Origin: a virus
Virus record (IMG/VR): IMGVR_UViG_3300017956_000123
Span: 1 to 24,534 of that record
DNA: 24,534 bases
Direction: 5' to 3' (one strand)
Part shown: positions 11,739 through 18,551 of the stretch, in pieces
Position numbering within the stretch: position 1 is the first letter of the stretch
Layout: every line of letters begins with the position of its first letter
Notes under the pieces: model-generated
The model's database searches: none
The model's input: the letters and a program-made list of their open reading frames with translations, nothing else
What the model was told of the DNA's origin: nothing
Made by a program: the position numbers and the translations under genes

Positions 11739-11746
11739 TGTGCGTT
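11739..11746 (+). promoter_or_regulatory. TGTGCGTT motif, copy 1 (upstream of small terminase)
   Basis: One of four plus-strand copies of TGTGCGTT in the late region. Here it is followed by GACA, making TTGACA at 11745-11750, but no good -10 box lies at the right distance. It directly follows the AGCCTA/TAGGCT hairpin. Confidence 0.4.
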
Positions 11747-11794
11747 GACAAGCAAATGAGTCTGTGTCTCTCTTTGTTCCAAGAGGTATCCGAT

Positions 11795-12199
11795 ATGAAT
11801 AACGTTGTCGCAAAAGCGGTATCGCAAGCGTCTCCAGATCGTGTCTTAACGGATAAGCAGATGGCTCTAGTTGATACGCTAGTAAGTACCGGATGTACTG
11901 TGAAACAGGCCTCCGTACAGGCAGGGTATAAGGACAGTGAAGGAGGGAGGGTAGCGGCACAGAAAACCCTGAAGCTTCCGCATGTTCAGGCGTATCTTCT
12001 TAAGGCTGTGTCAGAGCATCTCGGTACCAATGCAGCAAGGGCAGCCGCGAGGATGGTAACGCTGGCTACGGAAGCCCGCTCAGAGTACGTTCAACTCGAA
12101 GCGTCGAAGGACATCTTGGACCGGACTGGTTTTAAGCCACCGGATAGGACGAAGGCCGAAGTGCTAGGAGATATCTCGGTCAAGATTGACCTCGGCTAG
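11795..12199 (+). CDS. Terminase small subunit
   Basis: I chose the ATG at 11795, with AGAGG upstream; an ATG at 11756 has no ribosome site. The 134-residue product has an N-terminal HTH-type region: LTDKQMALVDTLVSTGCTVK, then ASVQAGYKDSEGGRVAAQKT and LPHVQAYLLKA (about 18-75), the usual order in phage small terminases. The C-terminal part includes SEYVQLEASKDILDRTGFKP, also typical. It would recognise the packaging site, possibly the repeats just upstream, and guide the large terminase. It is separated from the large terminase by five small genes, which is unusual but seen in some T7-like phages. Confidence 0.85.
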   Translation: MNNVVAKAVSQASPDRVLTDKQMALVDTLVSTGCTVKQASVQAGYKDSEGGRVAAQKTLKLPHVQAYLLKAVSEHLGTNAARAAARMVTLATEARSEYVQLEASKDILDRTGFKPPDRTKAEVLGDISVKIDLG

Positions 12200-12366
12200 C
12201 CTAGGCCATTCGTAGTGAAGAGGGGCCCCCAAAAAGTCGAAGACTTTTAGAACGATGTGGTGTTGCTCCGGCATTATTTGCTCTCAGGGTTCAATGTGCG
12301 TTTCCCCTTTGTTGGCAAACCTAAATAAATTTTTTTAGTCAAAAAGGTACGAGTTAGGAAACTGAT
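12200..12366 (+). promoter_or_regulatory. Intergenic region after small terminase with hairpins and the TGTGCGTT motif
   Basis: This 167-bp gap contains GGGGCCCC (12222-12229), the hairpin AAAAGTC-GAA-GACTTTT (12232-12248), a boxA-like TGCTCTCA (12279-12286), the motif AATGTGCGTT (12293-12302) and an AT-rich stretch with seven T near 12330. The hairpin could end the terminase message; the motif could start or modulate the next one. AGGAAA near the end is the ribosome site for the gene at 12367. Confidence 0.45.
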
Positions 12367-12564
12367 ATGCCGTATAGCCCCGGATCATATAATCGCCCTG
12401 CGCCTAAGGGTTCTGCTCCGCACAACAATCCTGCTCCTGACATGCGTAAGGGTATGGTTATGTCTGGTGACAAGACCAAAGACCTGTTTCGCATGGATGG
12501 CGACATGGTTAAGAATGCGCCTTGGTACAAGGATTCGCAGAAGGCTCCAAGTGGCGGTTACTGA
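12367..12564 (+). CDS. Small Pro/Gly-rich protein of unknown function
   Basis: The 65-residue product is low in hydrophobic residues and rich in Pro, Gly, Ser, Lys and Asn (starts MPYSPGSYNRPAPKGSAPHN; middle MSGDKTKDLFRMDGDMVKNA). It looks disordered. AGGAAA precedes the ATG, and the stop overlaps the next start (TGATG). It begins a run of small genes between the two terminase subunits. No family recognised; a minor virion or packaging role is possible. Confidence 0.65.
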   Translation: MPYSPGSYNRPAPKGSAPHNNPAPDMRKGMVMSGDKTKDLFRMDGDMVKNAPWYKDSQKAPSGGY

Positions 12565-12671
12565 TGGCTAAGACGCCACGTAAGCCTATGGGTTTGTCGT
12601 CGCCTAAGAAGGCGGGGTACGGCCCGAAAAAGGGTAAGCTTGCCCGTGGAAAGGGCAAGAAAAGGGGCTAG
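12564..12671 (+). CDS. 35-residue, extremely basic peptide
   Basis: This gene is coupled by TGATG to the previous one and followed one base later by the next ATG. The product MAKTPRKPMGLSSPKKAGYG, continuing with repeated KKGK/GKGKKRG, is about one-third Lys plus Arg with many Gly and Pro. It should bind nucleic acid or phosphate-rich surfaces. The perfect fit between neighbours supports a real gene; very small basic proteins of this kind are known from some phage heads. Confidence 0.6.
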   Translation: MAKTPRKPMGLSSPKKAGYGPKKGKLARGKGKKRG

Positions 12672-12672
12672 G

Positions 12673-12897
12673 ATGGACGCTGAAGACGCCCCGAAGCCTC
12701 AGACGTGGAACTTTGTGAGTGAGCTGTCTGTTGCTGATTTGCGCCGCTTGCGGACAATAGTTCGGAAGGTTCATATGCGCTATCACCCCACCGAGCTGGT
12801 CACTGACTATGAGGCTGACCGCATCATTGAAAGCTTTGGGCCGGAGACTGCCGCGCAGCTAGTGCGCACTGGTGTTGACGGGGGTTATGTCAACTAA
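12673..12897 (+). CDS. Small protein of unknown function
   Basis: I chose ATG 12673, preceded by GGGGCTAGG; a longer frame upstream lies inside the basic peptide gene. The 74-residue product is helical, with LSVADLRRLRTIVRKVHMRY and DYEADRIIESFGPETAAQLV, and has a VDGGYVN end. No family recognised. It couples to the next gene by TAATG. Confidence 0.7.
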   Translation: MDAEDAPKPQTWNFVSELSVADLRRLRTIVRKVHMRYHPTELVTDYEADRIIESFGPETAAQLVRTGVDGGYVN

Positions 12898-13190
12898 TGG
12901 CTACCAAGAAAGACCCTCGTTTGGCTCGAGCTGGCGTAAGCGGCTACAATAAGCCCAAGCGCACCCCCAACCACCCAACAAAGTCTCATGTTGTGGTGGC
13001 AAGGTCATCATCCGGCGAGGTTAAACTGATTCGCTTTGGCGAGCAGGGCGCTAAGACTGCTGGCAAGCCTAAAGCCGGGGAGTCCGAGAAGATGAAGAAG
13101 AAGCGCGCCAGCTTTAAGGCTAGGCATCGCAAGAACATTGCCCGGGGCAAGATGTCTGCGGCGTACTGGGCCGATAAGGTCAAGTGGTGA
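12897..13190 (+). CDS. Conserved basic phage protein of unknown function
   Basis: This 97-residue protein has a pattern I recognise from many marine T7-like phages: KDPRLARAGVSGYNKPKRTP, then HPTKSHVVVA, a KLIRFGEQGAKTAGKPKAGE segment, and a highly conserved end with MKKKRASFKARHRKNIARGK and MSAAYWADKVKW. It is strongly basic and probably binds DNA. Its role is not established. It typically lies near terminase and portal genes, as here. It is coupled to both neighbours (TAATG before, TGATG after). Confidence 0.8.
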   Translation: MATKKDPRLARAGVSGYNKPKRTPNHPTKSHVVVARSSSGEVKLIRFGEQGAKTAGKPKAGESEKMKKKRASFKARHRKNIARGKMSAAYWADKVKW

Positions 13191-13525
13191 TGGAAGAAGA
13201 ATTTGCCAAAATGCTTCCTTCTGAGCTGCCAGCATGGCTAAAACGAGCCTGGAATCCGAAGACTCCAATGACAAGTCAAAATGAGACGATGCGGACAGCA
13301 ACTCATTATGACCCATCTCTGGACGGCATGATGGTGTATCCCACCATTCGGATGGTTAATGGCAAACTAACAAAAATGAATGATGAAGAAGCGCGTGAGC
13401 GCGCAATGAAAGCAAAGGATTACATCCTTTTGCCCGGAGTGAAGGACTATAAGCAAGGCGCTCGTTTCTCGCAGTCTCTCAGCCGCGAAGCCGCGCGTCG
13501 GCGTAGTTTGTTTAATAACCGATAA
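13190..13525 (+). CDS. Protein of unknown function upstream of the large terminase
   Basis: I chose ATG 13190, which overlaps the previous stop (TGATG); GTG codons at 13184 and 13187 are alternatives. The 111-residue product contains LPSELPAWLKRAWNPKTPMT, an IRMVNGKLTKMNDEEARERA segment and a basic end (SQSLSREAARRRSLFNNR). The middle resembles short segments found in phage internal or structural proteins, but I cannot name the family. Its stop overlaps the large terminase start (TAATG). Confidence 0.7.
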   Translation: MEEEFAKMLPSELPAWLKRAWNPKTPMTSQNETMRTATHYDPSLDGMMVYPTIRMVNGKLTKMNDEEARERAMKAKDYILLPGVKDYKQGARFSQSLSREAARRRSLFNNR

Positions 13526-15054
13526 TGGCTACCCTTGAGTACAAGCCTGACGGCGAAACTCTAAAAACATTTATGAAGTCGGATACCTTCTTTCGGGGTA
13601 TCCGTGGCCCTGTAGGCTCTGGAAAGTCTGTATCCTGCTGCATCGAAGTCATGCGACGAGCCATGATGCAGGAAAAGAACAAAGACGGCATGCGCCGTAC
13701 GCGCTGGGCTGTTATTCGCAACACCAACCCGCAGTTGCGAACCACGACAATCAAAACATGGCTAGACTGGTTTCCCGAAAGCGTCTGGGGAAAGTTTAAC
13801 TGGTCTGTGCCTTACACGCACTTTCTCAAACGTGGCGAGATTGAGGCAGAAGTTATATTCCTGGCTCTTGATCGCCCTGAAGACGTGCGTAAGCTTCTGT
13901 CGCTCGAACTGACCGGCGTGTTTATTAACGAGGCACGTGAGGTGCCTAAGTCCATTGTGGACGCCTGTACGATGCGTGTAGGACGCTTCCCGTCTATGCG
14001 TGACGGCGGTCCTACGTGGTACGGCGTTATTGCAGACACAAACGCCCCGGAAGAAGACCACTGGTGGCCCATCATGGCAGGTGATGCGCCTATTCCTGAT
14101 TACATCTCTCAGGAAGAAGCCTTGATGATGGTCAAGCCTGACAACTGGGAGTTCTACACACAGCCGTCTGGCATGGATGAAATCCGTGACAAAGAAGGCA
14201 ATGTCACCGGTTACAACAAGAATCTAGATGCAGAGAATGTAAACAACCTGCAGCCGGATTATTATTCCAACATCATCCGCGGCAAAACGCGCTCATGGAT
14301 TGATGTCTACGTTATGAACCGGCTGGGCATGGTGGAAGAAGGCAAGCCCGTCTACAGTCAGTTCAACGATAAGGTTCATATAGCCAAAGAGGCTATAGAA
14401 ATTCCTGAAAACGCTGAGATACACGTTGGGCTGGACTTTGGCCTTACTCCGGCTGCTGCTTTTTGCTTGCAGTTGCCGCGTGGGCGCTGGGCCATTGTAA
14501 GGGAGCTAGTGGCTGTAGACATGGGAACAGTTCGCTTTGCCGAGCTGCTTCGCCACGAAATTGCCACAACTTTCCCAACCTGTAACGTATACGTACACGG
14601 CGACCCTGCTGGCGATATGCGCGCGCAAACAGATGAAACAACGCCCTTTCAAATCCTGCGCGCTGTCGGTCTGCAGGCTCGCCCTGCCCCATCGAATGAT
14701 GTTGCCTTGCGTCTTGATAGCGTTAATCAGTGCCTAATGCGTATGGTTGATGGCTCTCCGGGGCTGGTTATTGACCCGACATGCGTAAGCATCATTAAGG
14801 GATTTCAGGGTGGGTATCATTACCGCCGACTGTCTGTATCTGGAGACAGATATGAAGACCGGCCCTTCAAAAATAAATTTTCGCATATCCATGACGCATT
14901 GCAGTACGCTTTGTTGGGCGCAGGTGAAGGGCGACAACTTCTTGGTGGGATGAAGAAAACTCAGCCTTTTCAGGCTAAACGGGACTACGATGTGTTTAAT
15001 CGTAAGCCCAAGAAACAAAAGGCACGAACGTGGGCTAGCTTCCTTGCCCGCTAA
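13525..15054 (+). CDS. terL: Terminase large subunit
   Basis: The 509-residue packaging motor has all expected motifs. The ATPase half shows the Walker A motif GPVGSGKS (residues 28-35) and Walker B with catalytic Glu in GVFINEA (131-137, Glu136). The nuclease half shows HVGLDFG (Asp304), YVHGDPAGD (Asp360) and SHIHDALQYA (Asp457), the acidic residues of an RNase H-like nuclease. It would cut concatemers and pump DNA into proheads through the portal, together with the small subunit. It is coupled by TAATG to the gene before it. A copy of the AATGTGCGTT motif overlaps its stop. Confidence 0.95.
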   Translation: MATLEYKPDGETLKTFMKSDTFFRGIRGPVGSGKSVSCCIEVMRRAMMQEKNKDGMRRTRWAVIRNTNPQLRTTTIKTWLDWFPESVWGKFNWSVPYTHFLKRGEIEAEVIFLALDRPEDVRKLLSLELTGVFINEAREVPKSIVDACTMRVGRFPSMRDGGPTWYGVIADTNAPEEDHWWPIMAGDAPIPDYISQEEALMMVKPDNWEFYTQPSGMDEIRDKEGNVTGYNKNLDAENVNNLQPDYYSNIIRGKTRSWIDVYVMNRLGMVEEGKPVYSQFNDKVHIAKEAIEIPENAEIHVGLDFGLTPAAAFCLQLPRGRWAIVRELVAVDMGTVRFAELLRHEIATTFPTCNVYVHGDPAGDMRAQTDETTPFQILRAVGLQARPAPSNDVALRLDSVNQCLMRMVDGSPGLVIDPTCVSIIKGFQGGYHYRRLSVSGDRYEDRPFKNKFSHIHDALQYALLGAGEGRQLLGGMKKTQPFQAKRDYDVFNRKPKKQKARTWASFLAR

Positions 15055-15062
15055 TGTGCGTT
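15053..15062 (+). promoter_or_regulatory. AATGTGCGTT motif, copy 3 (at the large terminase stop)
   Basis: The motif begins on the last two bases of the terminase stop codon and ends on the TTG start of the gp13-like gene, in a 6-bp gap. It has no ribosome-site character. Confidence 0.4.
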
Positions 15063-15573
15063 GCGGACACTATCCTTAACAGCATTTCTGGCACACATGG
15101 ATGAATTCAGGCGCACAACAAAGGCTGACATCAAGGCTATTGCAAGCAATGCTCGGCCAGTCGATGTCTTTGAGTGCTACTATTGTAACGGCAAACCTTT
15201 TGCTGAAACGCTAGACGACGCAGTGCGTTGTTCACGTGATGCGTTTACTTGGCTTCACGATGGGCAGCCAACCGCCATATGGGGCGTTTCCTCGTTGGGC
15301 CAGAAACGAGGTGTGCCCTGGCTCCTTGGTTCTAAGACAATGGACTCCTTCTTGGAGCCAAGGAGCCTACGAAATAAAACGCGGTTTATGAAGCATTCCC
15401 GTCATGTCTTGCTTGGGTGGCAAGATATGTACGACCAGCTAGAAAACTGGGTTTGGAAAGAAAACAAAAAATCAATTGCGTGGCTTGAAAAACTAGGCTT
15501 TGACATACTGCCAGCAACGCCTTTTGGAAAGTTTAGAGAGCCATTTCATAAATTTACATGGAGCAGCAGTTAA
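15061..15573 (+). CDS. T7 gp13-like internal virion / acetyltransferase-fold protein (DUF2833 type)
   Basis: From TTG 15061 the product is 170 residues; the first ATG is at 15097. I prefer TTG because the N-terminal residues (RTLSLTAFLAHMDEF) align with the first strand of the GNAT-like fold, but neither start has a ribosome site. The C-terminal part, with QLENWVWKENKKSIAWLEKL, matches the T7 gp13 region around NYVW and FLK. T7 gp13 is needed for particle assembly or ejection; the acetyltransferase fold is probably not active there. The middle has an extra segment (SRDAFTWLHDGQPTAIWGVS). It couples to the next gene by TAATG. Confidence 0.7.
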   Translation: MRTLSLTAFLAHMDEFRRTTKADIKAIASNARPVDVFECYYCNGKPFAETLDDAVRCSRDAFTWLHDGQPTAIWGVSSLGQKRGVPWLLGSKTMDSFLEPRSLRNKTRFMKHSRHVLLGWQDMYDQLENWVWKENKKSIAWLEKLGFDILPATPFGKFREPFHKFTWSSS

Positions 15574-15821
15574 TGTGTATGCCGTCGAAGCCAAAAGCGC
15601 CCAGCGGTCCAAGCCAAGAAGAGTTGGACCGTCAGAGACAAATTCAGGAGCAACAGCTTGCTGAACTAAAGCGAAAGGAAGACGACCTCGCTGCCGCAGA
15701 GCAGCGTCGTGAGGATCGCTTGAGGAACAGTCGTTTGGGATATGCTTCTCTGTTTACGGGCGGCGCTGGCGGTGCTGGCTTTGAAGAAAATAATCAAACT
15801 AAACGCGCAACGCTAGGATAG
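15573..15821 (+). CDS. Small coiled-coil protein upstream of portal
   Basis: I chose the ATG overlapping the previous stop (TAATG), giving 82 residues; an ATG at 15558 is possible. The start MCMPSKPKAPSGPSQEEL is Pro-rich, followed by a long charged coiled coil (about 20-55: QRQIQEQQLAELKRKEDDLA) and a Gly-rich stretch (FTGGAGGAGFEE). Similar short proteins with MCxP starts lie before portal genes in many podoviruses. Their role is unknown; a minor head or connector protein is plausible. Confidence 0.7.
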   Translation: MCMPSKPKAPSGPSQEELDRQRQIQEQQLAELKRKEDDLAAAEQRREDRLRNSRLGYASLFTGGAGGAGFEENNQTKRATLG

Positions 15822-15825
15822 CTTG

Positions 15826-17406
15826 GTGGTTGTTGAGTCTCCCCCATACCCGACTGCGCCGGATGATCCAGTAGAATTGTATATGCGCCGCTTTGAGCGC
15901 GCTCGTGCAATTCGTGAAAACTGGGTTCCTCTGTTCGAGGACTGTTACACCTACACCCTTCCTGCCCGAGAAAGTTTCTATATGGAAACGGGCGGAAGCG
16001 ACCGCACAGATCGCATCTTTGATGAGACTGCTGTTGTCGGTGTGCAGGAGTTTTCATCTCGTTTGCAGTCAGGTCTTGTGCCAACTTTTGCTCGTTGGGC
16101 AGACCTAAAGGCAGGACAGGAGATTCCCGAAAAGCAGCGTGAAGCAGTAGACCGGCAACTGTCGTCCGTAACTGAGTATATTTTCGAGGTTTTGCAGAAC
16201 AGCAACTTTAACCAAGAAGTCCATGAGAGCTTCATGGACCTTGCTGTTGGCACGGGTTGCCTTTTGGTGGAAGAAGGTGACGTAAACCATCCAATTCGAT
16301 TTAATGCGGTACCATTGCCTCACGTATACTTGGAGGCTGGTCCAAATGATGAGGTAGAAGGGGTCTACCGGACGCGGCGCATGCGTCACGAAGACATTCC
16401 TCGTATGTGGCCGGGAGCAGAAATGCCTGCGTCTATGCAGGCCCGTATGCTGACCAACCAAACGCAGTATTGCGACTTGATTGAATGCACTCTGCGAAAC
16501 ACAGAGCGCCCAAATGAGGTTGCATACGATTACATTGTCATCTCCAAAAATGACAAAGCGGTGGTTTACAAAGACCAGTTCAAAGGAACGGGGTCTTCAC
16601 CTTGGGTGGTTTTCCGTTGGTCTAAGGCCAGTGGGGAAATTTACGGGCGCGGTCCCGTGCTTAATGCACTGCCCGCAATCCGAACGACCAATCTAACGGT
16701 TGAGTTGATTCTGGAAAACGCACAGCTTGCCATCTCTGGTATCTGGCAAGTAGATGATGACGGAACAGTTAATCCAGATACAATTAACCTTGTTCCTGGG
16801 ACCGTTGTGCCGCGCGCTCCGGGGTCTACTGGCCTAAGCCCTATTACCCCGCCGGGGCGGTTTGATGTTGCGCAGCTTATCTTGAACGATATGCGGCTAA
16901 ACATTCGACGCGCGCTTTACAACGAGATGCTCGGTGATCCTAACAAGACACCGATGAGCGCAACTGAAGTTGCGGAACGCATGGCCGACCTGTCTAGGCA
17001 AATTGGCAGTGCGTTTGGACGGCTGCAGGCAGAGTTGATTCAGCCTCTTTTGCAGCGCGTTATTTACATCCTCAAAAAACGCGGCCTGATCGAAGTCCCG
17101 CAAATTAATGGACGGGACATTAGGATTGCTGCTACATCACCTCTTGCGCGTTCGCAAAAGCTGCAAGACGTGACAACAGTTGATCGTTTTATTGAGTTGA
17201 TTGGTGCGCGATTTGGGCCGCAAGCTCTGTCCCTAACGGTTAAACCAGAGCAAGCAGCGGCCTTTATGGCAGAACGTTTGGGCGTTCCCCCAGAAATCTT
17301 GCGCACAGAGGTAGAGCGTCAGCAGTTGCTCAAGTATTTGCAGCAAGCGGCAAGCAGTATGCAGCAACAGCAAATGCAGGCACCAGATGCAGCACCGGGA
17401 CAATAA
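15826..17406 (+). CDS. Portal protein (podovirus head-to-tail connector)
   Basis: I chose GTG 15826, with AGGA 7 bases upstream; a TTG at 15823 is the alternative. The 526-residue product matches the T7 gp8-like head-to-tail connecting protein family: YMRRFERARAIRENWVPLFE and TYTLPARESF near the start, RIFDETAVVGVQEFSSRLQS, SGEIYGRGPVLNALPAIRTT in the middle, and the C-terminal AERLGVPPEILRTEVERQQL followed by a Gln-rich tail. It would form the dodecameric ring at the unique vertex through which DNA enters and leaves. It overlaps the next gene by 20 bp. Confidence 0.93.
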   Translation: MVVESPPYPTAPDDPVELYMRRFERARAIRENWVPLFEDCYTYTLPARESFYMETGGSDRTDRIFDETAVVGVQEFSSRLQSGLVPTFARWADLKAGQEIPEKQREAVDRQLSSVTEYIFEVLQNSNFNQEVHESFMDLAVGTGCLLVEEGDVNHPIRFNAVPLPHVYLEAGPNDEVEGVYRTRRMRHEDIPRMWPGAEMPASMQARMLTNQTQYCDLIECTLRNTERPNEVAYDYIVISKNDKAVVYKDQFKGTGSSPWVVFRWSKASGEIYGRGPVLNALPAIRTTNLTVELILENAQLAISGIWQVDDDGTVNPDTINLVPGTVVPRAPGSTGLSPITPPGRFDVAQLILNDMRLNIRRALYNEMLGDPNKTPMSATEVAERMADLSRQIGSAFGRLQAELIQPLLQRVIYILKKRGLIEVPQINGRDIRIAATSPLARSQKLQDVTTVDRFIELIGARFGPQALSLTVKPEQAAAFMAERLGVPPEILRTEVERQQLLKYLQQAASSMQQQQMQAPDAAPGQ

Positions 17407-17650
17407 CAGCACGTTATCCGTTGACGGCGTACTCCGAAGTGGTCAAAAAGAAAAAGATTTAAACTCTTTGTTTGCTGCAGTATTTGCTGGAGATAACGGA
17501 GAAAAGGCTTTAGCGTATATTCGTAGCGTTTCAATCGACCAAGTGTCTGGGCCTGAAATTAGTCCAGATAAGCTAATGCACTTGGAGGGTATGCGGTATC
17601 TGGCCGCAATTATTCAAAACCGCGTCAAGAAAGGCCGTGAGCATGAGTGA
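17387..17650 (+). CDS. Bbp19-like small phage protein
   Basis: The 87-residue product starts at an ATG inside the end of the portal gene; no other start is available before residue 60. It shows the pattern of the Bbp19-type phage protein family: DLNSLFAAVFAGDNGEKALA, a variable middle, and HLEGMRYLAAIIQNRV. Members are short proteins found between portal and scaffold or coat genes; their function is not known. It overlaps the scaffold gene by 8 bp. Confidence 0.7.
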   Translation: MQHRDNNSTLSVDGVLRSGQKEKDLNSLFAAVFAGDNGEKALAYIRSVSIDQVSGPEISPDKLMHLEGMRYLAAIIQNRVKKGREHE

Positions 17651-18392
17651 TGAAACAGCAAACACCGGAAGTGAGGGGGCAAACTTTTCTGCTGAGCCCT
17701 CTGGAGCAGAGCGACCGGAAAACGTACCAGAAAAATTTTGGGACTCAGAAAATGCTCAAGTTGATACAGAACGGCTTTTGCAATCTTACAAAGAGCTTGA
17801 AAGCTATAACGGTAAACGCATGGAAGAGCTTCGTGCCTCTGTGGCTGAAGAATACGTGCAAACGCGGATGGCGGATCGTCCGGCCAGCAAGGATGATTAC
17901 GCTCTGCCTAGTGATGGTCCCGTTGGAGATGCTGTGGCAAATGTTGACAGCGATGACCCGCTTCTTGGTTGGTGGCGCGAAACGGCTTTTGAAGCAGGTC
18001 TTAGCCAAGATCAGTTCAATGCGGGGCTAACGGCATACGTTAATCGCCGCATGTCTGAGATGCCTAATCCCGTTGAGGAGATGGCTAATCTAGGCGAGAA
18101 CGCGCGTGTTCGTGTAGATGCGGTAGAAGTCTGGTCCCGTCAAAATCTACCTGCTGAGTTGTTCCCAATGGTTGCGCAGATGTGTTCTACGGCACATGGG
18201 GTGCAGGTTATGGAGCATCTTATCAATCGAACAACGCCGGTTAATATGGCGGCTGTCACAGGGTCTGTTGCCGAACAGGCACCAACCCGTCAGGACATTC
18301 GAGACATGATGAACGACCCGCGATACTGGGACCCCAACGAAAGAGACCAGTATGTAAAGCAAGTAGAAAAGCTGGTAAACCGGGTTCGTTAG
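17643..18392 (+). CDS. Head scaffolding protein
   Basis: I chose ATG 17643 over GTG 17637. The 249-residue product is very acidic and helical, as podovirus scaffolds are: a disordered N-terminus (SDETANTGSEGANFSAEPSG), PENVPEKFWDSENAQVDTER, LLQSYKELESYNGKRMEELR, and an amphipathic C-terminal region (RDMMNDPRYWDPNERDQYVK) ending in basic residues, which usually binds the coat protein. Position just before the coat gene supports the call. It would guide prohead assembly and then leave. A terminator follows at 18427-18454. Confidence 0.8.
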   Translation: MSDETANTGSEGANFSAEPSGAERPENVPEKFWDSENAQVDTERLLQSYKELESYNGKRMEELRASVAEEYVQTRMADRPASKDDYALPSDGPVGDAVANVDSDDPLLGWWRETAFEAGLSQDQFNAGLTAYVNRRMSEMPNPVEEMANLGENARVRVDAVEVWSRQNLPAELFPMVAQMCSTAHGVQVMEHLINRTTPVNMAAVTGSVAEQAPTRQDIRDMMNDPRYWDPNERDQYVKQVEKLVNRVR

Positions 18393-18551
18393 AGTTTCTC
18401 CCTGCCTTACGCTCTCAATGTGCGTTGCGCGGCCCAGTGCCGCGCTCTTTTTTTAACGTGGCCCCATAACGAAATCTGCTTGGCCCTCGGATAACTAAGC
18501 AGCGCGTACTGGGATAACCGGCTGACACCAACTTTTAACTGTGAGGACGAC
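18393..18551 (+). promoter_or_regulatory. Regulatory gap between scaffold and coat genes, with motif copy 4
   Basis: This 159-bp gap contains the boxA-like CGCTCTCA (18410-18417) merging into AATGTGCGTT (18417-18426), then the terminator at 18427-18454, and before the coat gene the ribosome site GTGAGGA. No convincing sigma-70 promoter is visible after the terminator, so coat expression may rely on read-through, RNA processing or an unrecognised promoter. Confidence 0.5.
18427..18454 (+). terminator. Rho-independent terminator between scaffold and coat genes
   Basis: GCGCGGC (18427-18433) pairs with GCCGCGC (18439-18445) around a 5-base loop, followed by TC and seven T. It is a textbook terminator on the plus strand, and it directly follows the AATGTGCGTT motif. 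Confidence 0.9.

Larger units (their letters stand above)
11412..11794. other. Non-coding region before the small terminase gene (packaging site, origin or structured RNA candidate)
   Basis: Together with 11193-11411 this makes about 600 bp without a convincing gene, in a genome where neighbours usually overlap. It is rich in G and purines on the plus strand, and frames open through it give Cys-, Pro- and Arg-rich nonsense with no ribosome sites. It holds a family of direct repeats (GCARCGAG), hairpins CCCC-GAA-GGGG (11529-11539) and CCCC-GCA-GGGG (about 11676-11687), and AGCCTA/TAGGCT (11718-11739). Its place next to the small terminase gene is typical of cos or pac sites. Confidence 0.55.

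Noticed and set aside
11745-11773. Sigma-70 promoter for the small terminase gene starting at TTGACA
   Set aside because: No -10-like hexamer lies 16-18 bases downstream (the sequence there is CTCTCT).
12222-12248. Standard terminator after the small terminase gene
   Set aside because: The hairpin AAAAGTC/GACTTTT is AT-rich and no T-run follows the stem, so it is noted only as part of the intergenic region.
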